Source: Apostichopus japonicus
Lineage: Eukaryota; Echinodermata; Holothuroidea; Aspidochirotida; Stichopodidae
Reading direction: 5' to 3'
Assembly: GCF_037975245.1 (NCBI RefSeq)
Contig: NC_092572.1
Location: 26,829,989-26,893,988, forward strand
DNA length: 64,000 nt
Below the pieces are notes generated by a model, which worked only from the letters and a program-made list of their open reading frames with translations, ran no database searches and was not told where the DNA came from. This document shows, piece after piece, positions 48,401 through 60,400 of the stretch; within the stretch, counting starts at the first letter, position 1; every line of letters starts with the position of its first letter. Made by a program: the position numbers and the translations under genes.

Positions 48401-51400
48401 CATTGGCTGCATATTGTATCATCATGACTAAACCTAAGTTAACCTTATGAATATTCACTAAAATACTATGACCTCATCACTACTAACTGATACACTGTGT
48501 CTTCATTGGCTGCATATTGTATCATCGTAACTAAAACTAATGTGAATTTTATGAATATTCACTAAAATACTATGACCTCATTACTACTAACTGATACACT
48601 GTGACTTCATTGGCTATATATTGTATCATCATGACTAAAACAAATGTGAACCTTATGAATATTCACTAAAATACTATGACCTCATCACCAGTAACTGATA
48701 CACTGTGTCTTCATTGGCTACATATTGTGACTTCATGACCCCATTATTAATACATTGTAACCACATGACTGCAAACTGAAAATATTGCCATCTCATGACT
48801 AAATAATGTTAACTATCATGTAAAGGAACAATGGGTTAATGTAACCTCATGTTATGTATGTACAAATTTTGCAAAGCAGTTTTTGAAGGGTTCTGAATTT
48901 TGTCTCCAATATAAAAAAAAACTATGTATAAACTGTGTAGATAAAACCTGCTATCCATGTTAACACTTGTAAAGCAATCTGCCCTTTTTGGATAGAACTC
49001 TGCCATGCAGTACCGAATAAATTTATTCCCTGGTATATATACTGCAGAGTTATCGTATCAACAGCTAAGTGCTCGGCCTGTATAAATGGCAATATTAAAG
49101 GATTGGATCAGGTGTTTGACATGTCTCTTTTTGTATGAAAGAGCACAAAAAGACAAAAAAGAACAGTGAAGAAACTACCATGATAGCATGCTCTGTTAAG
49201 GAGATATGACACTTTGAAGATATCAAAATTTCTTTGAAAACCACTGGTGTAGAAAGACTTACTGTGAGGGTGTGACATCATATCCTCACTTCCTTAACAT
49301 TTGTGAATAGATTTCTTTAAAAATTATTTACATTTTTTAACACATTTGAAAATAATATAATCAAAAATTCGTCAGATATTTAATCTCAAATACTTCCTTT
49401 GACAAATATGAGATCTCCTGACATATCTTTTGGTTGAAAGTCATGAAATCTCACAAAATATTTAGAGAAAAAAACAAAAGACTTTTTCAGGAATGTGAGG
49501 ATGTGACATCACAGCTACTCTGATTTCAGCAGTTTACTACACAATCTGATAAAACTTTACACTTGAATACCTCTTTCACCGAAAAAGATATTCGAACAGT
49601 TTTTTTTCACCATAGTGTTCTTTTATTGTCCTCTTTCATTTAACATAAACATGTACGACAACTGAACCAATCCTTTAATCACTGTAGAAGTGATTGTTCT
49701 TCCCGCTCCAGAGCGTGACCTTTATTTGATTTTAACCTATCGACGTTCTTCTGTCATTTACCGTGCTGGATGTTGACACGACCATAATAATAAACTCACT
49801 TATTAAATGTCTTATCATAAACTTCTCATATTTAACAGAGATGATATCAATATACAATATGACAAAATGATAGAAGCAGATAAATAAATGACACATCAGT
49901 GCAGATATCTCAAGCAAATGAAACATTTAAAAACTCTTGTGTTAAAGAATGACAAAAAAACAAAAAGACTAAGGAATAAAATGGAGGCCAGCCAAGGGTG
50001 TGTCATGGTTGGATATCAATCAAATTTGAATCTCTGAAAATGTGTTGGACTTGTTGTTGTGTACTGTTATTGATGTGCAACTACCTTGAGCAAAGGAACA
50101 TATCCATGGCCGACTTTATTATGTATGTCTCTGCAAGTCACCCTTTCAAAGTCATGGTCAGGTTGTTGTACTCAACAGTCAGTAGGTCATGCACAAGTTG
50201 TTTTCAAATTAATTCTGTGCCTAAAAGTCATCCACTAAATAGATCATGGATCTATATACAGGGATGTGCCTGCACTTGGCCGCCTCCCCCAGCACTAAAA
50301 ATTACCGCCCAGCACTGTCTTAAATATTGTGAATTCCGCCCAGCACTATTTTCATCTAAAATCCTGACATTCTTAACAATATATTCAACATAAATTGGGC
50401 CTAGCCTATGCCAAAACCATACAGACTAATAATTCATCAGTTACGCATGTGAGAAACATTACTTACGGTTCTCAATCGGTCCCTTAAAATCTCATTGAAA
50501 CCAACTAATAACTTTTACCAGGTACGTAATATATTTCACTAATAAAAAATGGCAATTGTTAGCAAAACTAGTTTTTGTGTATGTGCTTAAAAAGCTACAC
50601 AAGTGCCAGCATTTGGCACCTTAAAAAAAACAAAAAATTTTCTCAAAGAGAAGGACCCCCTCCCCCCTAAAACCCCTCCCCCAGGACGGCAATCAGTATA
50701 CCCGGCACTCAGGAAATCCTGGGCACATCCCTGTATATATATATTGCTTCTTCAAATTAATTTTGTACCAAAAGCCAGTAGTTCATTGCACAAGCTGTTT
50801 CAAATTAATATTGTACCCACAATTCACTAGTTTGTGCACAAGTTGTTTCAAAATAAATTTTGTGCCTGCAATTCATACCCTTACATAGGTCATATACTGG
50901 TTGTGCTATCTTTGTGGCTTGCAGTCCAGAGTTTTGACTTATTGGCATTTCAAAATGGTAAGCACATCAAATAGTGCACTTCTAATCGAATGGCATTAGT
51001 TTTTTTTTTGGGGGGGGGAGGGGGGTGTGTGGGAGGGTAAACTTTGGATATTGCAACTTTTCATACTAGTGAGGTGCCAGACATTAATACCTCCTGGTCA
51101 GGCCGATCGACAAACATGTCACAAACTATGTGCTGATAGAGATTGCCGGATCATGAAAGTTGGGGTTGAGATTATGTAAAAATTGCATAGTATTTGAAAG
51201 GAGTGGTGGATAACATTCGAGTGAATGAACTGCGAGATATGTCTGTGTAAAAGATTTAAAATATTCCCCAGGATGGAGGTGGGCTTTAATTGGTGTAAAT
51301 ATAGACCGACTACCAGGAGCTGTGGATGTGGACATGTTAATGAAGTGTGGTAAGACATGGCTTTAATAAACAGCAGACTATGAACAGACATGAGCTTTAT

Positions 51401-54400
51401 CCGTGAATTCGCGGATTATCTGTGATTTCTTTTCTACCTTTTCTACGGGGGCAAAAACTAGTATCCTAACACACTGTAGCATGTGCAAACGTGAGCCTAT
51501 ACCACAATTTTTGCAAAGTTTGGTGTTTTGTTTTTACCCCAGGCTCATCCATGTATGAAGACAGGGGGGGTTAAACATCCGTCAGAATGAATAGAATATT
51601 GTGGGCATATGGGAGAGGGGGGTAGGGAGGGGGTGGAGTAATTTTGGTGTTCACGTGGAATAAATTATGAGGAACGGAAGGATACCGCCGATGCACTAGA
51701 CAGAGAGCTCAGGTGAAGGCGCTGGTTTTCTTGGTGATTATATAATCATATATAGAGCGAATTTGTAACATACACAGTGAACAGTTGTGAAGTGAGAGAG
51801 AGAGAGGCGGGTGGGGAGGATGAGGGTGGGGAGGGTTGTTTGGTGTGAGAATAGACTAACTTATGAACAATAACGTATTGGTGAAAAAAAAAAACTTGTC
51901 TATGCAAATTTATAAGTGTGAATTAATAAAAAAAACCTTCTAGCAATTTTAATATACCAAATCTTTGAAGGGAAACTGTTGAATTTTAAATATCTATGTA
52001 AAGCTAACAAAAAAACTGCTTGAGTTGCATCTCAACTAAACTACTTGGAGTGTTAGTACAGTGGTTAACACCGGTGCCTTTCACTCATAAGGTCCCCGGT
52101 TCGAGTCACTCCCAGATTAATCTATGTCGTCAAGTTACAGAGTTGTTGACAATTGACAATTCATAATCGTGGACGTTAAATATGAATGTAAGAGACTGAC
52201 TTCGGTCAGCTTGTGGCTTTGATAAGCCAATGTGGCTTCTTCGCAAGTTCCTGTTGGCAGGAGAATATAATATACATACATACATCGTTGATTGCTCTTC
52301 CCTCGATATAACCAAAACTTGTTGACTTACGTGAAGGGAATGCTTGAGTTTCTTGATGTGCTGCTCTTTCTCTCGCAGCATTCTTCGACTGGAAGTGACA
52401 TGAAGATATGCCTTATCTAGCTCGAGGGCTTCCTGTGATACATAAACAGGAAAACAATCAAACAGAAATAATATAAAACAAGATATTAATAACAAAAGAC
52501 ACAAAAAACAATAGATATTAATAACAATTCACACCACAAAAAGAAGATATTCATAAAAAAATAAAATAAAAAAATTATTAATAACATCAGAGACAAAACA
52601 TAAACAAGATATTGAGAACAGAACACAAAAATAAAAGTTATTAATAACAAAACACACAAAACAAAACAAGATATTAATAACAAAACACACAAAACAAAAC
52701 AAGATATTAATAACAAAACACACAAAACAAAACAAGATATTAATAACAGAACTCACACACAATAAAAAACAAGATATTAATAACAGAACACACACAATAA
52801 AAAACAAGATATTAATAACAGAACACACACAATAAAAAACAAGATATTAATAACAGAACACACACAAAACAAAACAAGATATTAATAACAGAACTCACAC
52901 ACACAAAACAAGATATTAATAACAAAACACACAAAACAAAACAAGATATTAATAACAAAACACACAAAACAAAACAAGATATTAATAACAAAACACACAA
53001 AACAAAACAAGATATTAATAACAAAACACACAAAACAAAACAAGATATTAATAACAGAACTCACACACACAAAACAAGATATTAATAACAAAACACACAA
53101 AACAAAACAAGATATTAATAACAAAACACACAAAACAAAACAAGATATTAATAACAAAACACACAAAACAAAACAAGATATTAATAACAGAACACACACA
53201 ATAAAAGTTATTAATAACAAAACACACAAAACAAAACAAGATATTAATAACAGAACACACACAATAAAAGTTATTAATAACAAAACACACAAAACAAAAC
53301 AAGATATTAATAACAGAACACACACAATAAAAGTTATTAATAACAAAACACACAAAACAAAACAAGATATTAATAACAGAACTCACACACACAAAAGAAA
53401 CAAGATACGAATATCAAAACACAAAATTAAAAAAAAAGGAAAGAAGTGTTTAATACAAACAAAAAAAAAACAAGATATAAAACAAAAGACACAAAAACAA
53501 AAGATATTAATAACATAACACCCCCCCTCCAACAAAATGAAAAAAGGGGATAAAATGCAGTAATTTTGTGATGTTTCTCATTTTGTAAAAAAGAATCCCT
53601 TTTACATCTGTTAGTGCAAAGGAAAAAAAAATAGTCTACAGATTTTGCAGTTATAAGTGTCATACCATGAGTCAAAGCAACAAACAAATAAACAACTTTA
53701 AAACAAAGAAGGAGGTAAATGGAACAGAGCAATACCAAAAGAAAACGATAAAAATATATAAACGTGGAAGATGAAAAACTCCTTCTTTACAAAAGTTGAC
53801 TAATCTGTTATTCTGTGAGGGAGATCTAACATATCGTATGTCACAACAGCTGTTTTATTTCTCTACTAGGCACTGAACAAGAAGGATAAAGTTGATATTC
53901 ATATCTAATGTTATGGTGTTTGGTCTGATTAGCAACTTCCAAACACTTTCTCTTGACTTGCTATTATTCCAAATGTAATTTGCAAATAGATCAAACCTAG
54001 GACACTCTCCCAGAGAATAATTTGTCCGGTATCGGATCGCCAAATGCTATACAAAATGGTCAAGTTGCTATAATACAATCGTAAAGATGTACACAGCAGT
54101 GTTCTACACAGGAACTACACAGGAACTATACGGGAAGACAGGAACTATACGGGAAGACAGGAACTATACGGGAAGACAGGAACTATACGGGAAGACAGGA
54201 ACTATACGGGAAGACAGGAACTATACGGGAAGAAAGGAACTATTCGGGAAGACAGGAACTATTCGGGAAGACAGGGACTATACGGGAACACAGTAACTAT
54301 ACGGGAACACAGGACCTATACGGGAAGACAGGAACTATACAGAAACAGGAACTATACAGGAAAACAGGAACTATACGGGAAGACAGGAACTATACGGGAA

Positions 54401-57400
54401 GACAGGAACTATAAGGGAAGAAAGGAACTATTCGGGAAGACAGGAACTATACGGGAAGACAGGAACTATACAGGAAGACAGGAACTATATGGGAAGACAG
54501 GAACTATTCGGGAACACAGGAACTATACGGGAACACAGTAACTATACTGGAACACAGGACCTATACGGGAACACAGGAACTATACAGAAACAGGAACTAT
54601 ACGGGAAGACAGGAACTATATGGGAAGACAGGAACTATACGGGAAGAAAGGAACTATTCGGGAAGACAGGAACTATTCGGGAAGACAGGAACTATACGGG
54701 AACACAGTAACTATACGGGAACACAGGAACTATACGGGAACACAGGAACTATACGGGAACACAGGAACTATACGGGAACACAGGAACTGTACGGGAACAC
54801 AGGAACTATACGGGAACACAGGAACTATTCAGGAACACAGGAACTATACGGAAACACAGGAACTATATGGGAAACACAGGAACTATATGGGAACACAGGA
54901 ACTATACGGGAACACAGGAACTATTCTGGAACACAGGAACTATACGGAAACACAGGAACTATATGGGAAAACAGGAACTATATGGGAAAACAGGAACTAT
55001 AAGGGAAAACAGGAATTTGAAAATATTCAAGGAGGAAAACCAAGAATTCAGAGCCATCACAAATGCTACGCAAAATCTCAAGTAGAGCCTCGTCTTCTAG
55101 AGTACACCTCTCTTTCCAACGCGAGTATCAATGGTTTGTAAATAGTTATATAATCTACATTTGTCCTGATCCATTTGAGCATGCTTGGGTCTATCAGTAA
55201 ATTACAGTAAGTTATGCATCTTTATTTCAATGTTATGGTTGTCCTTTAATCTTGAGAAACATTCTTGCTTTAATCCTTGGATGTTTAATGGTGGACTTAT
55301 CTTGAATTAAAGTGTTGCATATATGCTTGTTTTCATGAAATAATTGCTGTGTTAAACTCTAAAGTTGGCTGGACTGTTTCTTCAAACTGCTAGATTGTGC
55401 TGGCATCTGTTTTTATCAGTGGTGCCATTTAAAAAAGTTTAAAGCAGTATGACCCTCACAAATTAACTTTTCAATAGTTGCTAATTCTAAGCGTACCAGG
55501 CAATTTTCACAAGTGATTTTTTTAAATGGAGTACGCAGTCATTTCCAAGGAGTTATGAACATTACAAACGATTTGCTCTTTGCAAACGAGAAGAAGAAAG
55601 AGCAAAGATAAAATTCTTTCTTGTATTTGATCATACAGACCCGTTCTAATCCCAGCCTGGCATCTTCCAAAACGGTTCCATCCTCCAGGTCTTGGCGTTG
55701 CCTCCAGGTACTCCATGCATCGTCCAGGGCGTTCTGTCGGGCCTTCAACGACTGTCTCTGTTTCCGCAGGAAGTCCTTTGCATTCCTGATGGCGCCGTTT
55801 TCTTCCTCTATCCTTAATCGAAGGGAACTTCAAAAACAAAAAAAGAGAAATTAGAAAATATGGAATTTTTCAATTATCGCTGCAAGAATAACAGGTTTCA
55901 TTTCGATGATGTAGAAGAGATTTGTCGAAAATACAACTGGAAATATTTTCCTCAGTTTGAGCAATTAAAAGACCTGTGACTCGTCATAAATATCTATTTT
56001 GATATGTTGTCGACAGTTACCAAACACAGCTGCTATTCAGGGATGAGCCTGGGGTAAAAAAAATACAGAACTTTGCAAAAATTGCGGTATAGGCTCCAGT
56101 TTGCGTATGTTACAGTGTGTTAGGATAATAGTTTTTGTGCCCGAGGTAGAAAAGAAATCATGGTTATTCCGCGAATTGGCGGAAAAAGCTCATGCCTGTG
56201 CTATTTAGTCCAGGTTACAATTCTACCAGCCCTTTTTAATTTTGGAGAAATGTCCATTTAAACATCTGAGGTTCATCAATTAAAGTGACTGGACAGCAGA
56301 GTCTAACACAGGCCAGCAGATCAGTTTCTTCAGGTGCAAAAAATCACTCAAGAGTGAAATTATTGTATTATAATTAATATTCAAATATTTTTGACAGGAA
56401 TAAAGGGCTGTAGGTTTAAAATAAGACATGACATTGTTTCAAAGAGCAACAGACTTCTGAAAATGCAACGGGCCATTATATTGATGATGGAGACATTTTG
56501 GTTAGAATAGTTACATTTAATACCATGTACATCTCGCAGTAGAACCACATATTTTGCCTACCCGACAATTTCTCTTTTGAATATGCTGCAGGTGCAAGGT
56601 AAGTGAAGATAAATTTCTTCAAAAGTTTGAAAGACTATATATTTAACATCTCATCCAGTGGCGGAGCTAGGGGAGTCAGGGGGCGAGAATGGTATGTACG
56701 GGCGTTTTCGACATTATCTAAGCGGAGCGCCACCACAGGTTGGTGCAGAGCGTACAGAAATTTTTTGAGTAAAGATACTCCCTAGATCGCCGGAAATGAC
56801 CCTTTCCAGGCCTTGCTAATTTGCAGATAAACGAAGAATAAATAGGTATCATCACCATTTTGTCAGAAAATGACACCAACAAAATGTGACAAATGTCACT
56901 AGGTATTCGAGAGCGCAATAAAAAGTCAATAATCACGAATAAGTAAAAAGTGTTAAAAAGCTGAAAGGGCGCCAGCAGTCCATTTGAGTCCGTCTGGGGG
57001 GGCATCCGCCCCCTCTGACTGTATGGACGCTCCGCCACTGGTCTCATCTAGAATGGGAATCAAACTTAGTGACCTCAACATTGTGTTACCTAGGTTTGTT
57101 TTGAAAGATAAGAATGCTGTTCAGAGGTGCTATGGAGGGCTGGTGCTTTGACCCAGCTGCTGCAACAAATGAAACCAATATATTTTGTGGGTCAACACAA
57201 TGGTGGGTCTGGGAGTGGGTTTCTGAGTAGGGAGGTGTGCGGGGTGGGATTCTGAGTTGGGAGGTGGAAATTGATAGTGCAAAAACATGCAGTCTGTTAC
57301 CACCCAAAAAAGTAAAGAAAGAGAAAGGAATGGTGATATTATTACCTTTGTCCGGTAGGGTCTAAATCTACCAAATCCGATTGGTCAGTTTCTCCTGGAC

Positions 57401-60400
57401 TGTCCAACCATGCCCGGTGTCGGCCGGAAGGTTCTTTTCTTCCTGCGGGAACCTCTAGGTCCTCCATCTTTGAAGTAAAAGGATAACATTACATTTTAAA
57501 TCAGAAATAATACCCCCCCTTCCCCTCCCCCATTGTTCTTTAGATACCCAAGATTGAATATTTCTCCAAACCTCGTAAGTACTGTAGTGTGAATCCTAAC
57601 AAGGCCATTACTCCCTTCATCAAGAATTTTTGAATGTAAAAATTTCTCTTCATTTGTTTCAAGAACAATTTACCAACTGCTAAAAGGTTTGTGACTGTTC
57701 ACTGAATGTAAAAGGAGAAATAAAATAACTACCAACATCTCCTAGAGAGTATGTTAGGAAACAACTGTGCTAGATAGCAATGTCAGATTTTTTTTCTTCT
57801 TAACCCTACCTGTAGATCAAGCTGCCCCAGTTTCGATCTCAAGTTTGAAACTCTCTCGTAACCGGGCAGCCTTTCCGAGGCACGGTCCTGTTGATGTGTA
57901 AGTGGTTTCGATATCTGAATGAGAGAGAGAAAACAAAAGGCGGTCAACTTCAAAACGCGCACAAAAATATATTTTTTTTGCAGCCTGCAAGATCGCTTTT
58001 CAAAACCCATATTAATGCGGCTCACGAAACCATAATAATTTTCAAGCTTACCATTTTTTTCTCGCACCAGAAATCAGACTTTAGCGGTAAGAATGTCACA
58101 GAATGTTCGAAAGGGGAAAAAATGGAATATGGCAGTTTGCATAAAGGGTCCGGTTGTGATAGGGTACTCATCACAGGTGGACGATTGGGCACGTAGAACA
58201 TATTAAAACACTATGTCAGGTAATGTTTTGAACTGTGGTCACGAGAGTATGACCGCCCCTCAAGCGATGAGGTCGCCAAAAAGGGGATTTGGGACTGAAC
58301 TGAACTGAGTTCGAGAAAATATCCAGGTTTTAGAGATGTACAGACCAGTCTAAACCAACAGCTGATTATCAAGGAAAATTTACTTTTGTCACATGCAGAG
58401 TCATTTATCTGACACTCCTTGTTCGAAAAAAAAACTGTGAAAGTTAAGACTGACCACTAAGACCAGTCCGCTTTAAATTTAAAGGCATTGAAGACTACCC
58501 CAAACCGTGTGCGGCCATCTGAAAAAGTTAACTTTCTGTTGCTTGCAAGTGACGTTTTGTCTACAAAATGCAGACAGTGATGAAACGTGATACCTTAATT
58601 GTTATCTTTAGCTGGACCTAAGATGTCCATCGCTGTATCGTTTGTGAACTGTGCTGTGGGTATTGACCGCAGCTGTATGTACTGACTGTACACTAGTGTC
58701 TAATTACCAACGGTAGCAAGCTGTGTGTGTATTTTCTGGGATCGATGGTGGTGTTTAACACTTTTGTTACACCTTATTCGAAACTAGGTCAAATTACTGG
58801 CAATAGACGTTTCTTTTTGCACGAGTCTTCACACCCTTTAATGACTTCAGAATACTTCTTCCTAAGTCTTCTTTTTGCTTACGTCCATCTGGTGGAACGT
58901 TAAACCTGTGCTCCCTTTCGAATTAATCCTGTACTTGTCCACAAAAGAGTCTTTTACTTTCTTTGAAAATTCTTTGAAAAGTCAATTTTGAATTTACTAG
59001 ATAGCTTGTCTATTAACAAATCTTACCCTTTGACCAATGGGTTCTTCCAGTTCATCAATATTCATTTCATCCGTAACAGGCGACCTACGACCTTGTTTCT
59101 TAACAGCATGGGAAGCCCGATGATCATCGTGGAAGCCGTTGGAAGCACCGTTGGTCTCACTGGCATGATGTGGAGTGACTCTGAAGAACGGTACAAAATA
59201 ATTAAAATGTGCTATCAATGCAGAGGTGCGACGATGCCAAAATACTCATGAACCATCGATCCAACAACAACGGCTCAAAAACAGTCAAGATTTTACTCCA
59301 ATAATGTCCAAGTATAGATAGTCTGAGGAAAGTATCTGATCGATGATATCTTCACAAACAAATGGAATCATATCTTTCCTGTTTGTGAAACTCTGTTTGG
59401 TGAATAAATTGTTAGGAGGTTGTCTTAATTGGATTAATGCAATCTTTCATTAAAAAACGCTTGGAAAGTTTGCCAAAATGGCCGACAAACCTCAACACAT
59501 CACTTCAAGAGGTGACATGAGTCAAGGTATCATTTTGCTGTTCACATTTTGTGTAGTGGAATCAGAGATGAGCCTGGGGTATTAAACAAGAGCATCAATG
59601 ACGCAGTATCTCAATACTGGAAGTTCTAATTTCGATTCCTAGTTTCATATCTTTGCTCTGTCTCTACAATTATCAATATCAATATATATAATATTTTTGG
59701 TCATAAAGTTTGACGTCAATGACAACAGTCAAATAAGAAGAGGCGAACAACTCGACCATATTCTTGATGCCCACCTTGAGAAAGCTAGGCCTATCGACCT
59801 ACTGTAAGTTACTGTAGACTGTAGTGGTGACTACCATCAAAACTGTGTACACTTCCAAGTATCAAAACAACACACGTTTTTCCTTCTCAATAATTTTGAC
59901 ATGAAGATTTCGTGGATTTATGACTTGGAAAAAATAATGTACAAGTAGATTACAAGTTTTTAATTGAAAGTGATGGGTGGCCTCCTCCTCTCCTTATAGC
60001 CACCCCAGTTCCTCTCCATTTTAATATTTTCTTTTAATTCTTTGAATATTTGATGTCAAACATCACAGGTTTCAAAAGAAAGCTAAACATACTTCTTATA
60101 ACCTTATAGTTATACATCTTATATCCTTATAAATAAAACATAAACTTATCCAATTTTTATAGTCTTATAAAAGTTGTGATGCTATGGCTGGCTCCTCTTT
60201 GATACATACTCCAGTCAAAATAAAATGTGATAGATTATAATTTTTGTTCTTAATTCTTTTTTTTTTTTGGGGGGGGGGGGGTTAAAGAAATATACCAAAC
60301 AAGCTGTTAATTCATAATGATGCTTCATTCTAGAAATGCACAATATACACTCTATTCCAAATTAATAGTTGTTGTATTATACCATTCACATTATGTTAAA

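Noticed and set aside
52480-53400. Hydrophobic repeat proteins (LLLISCFVLCV) on the minus strand
   Set aside because: They are the 33-bp array read in frame; no start context, no conservation, and frames on both strands are equally open.
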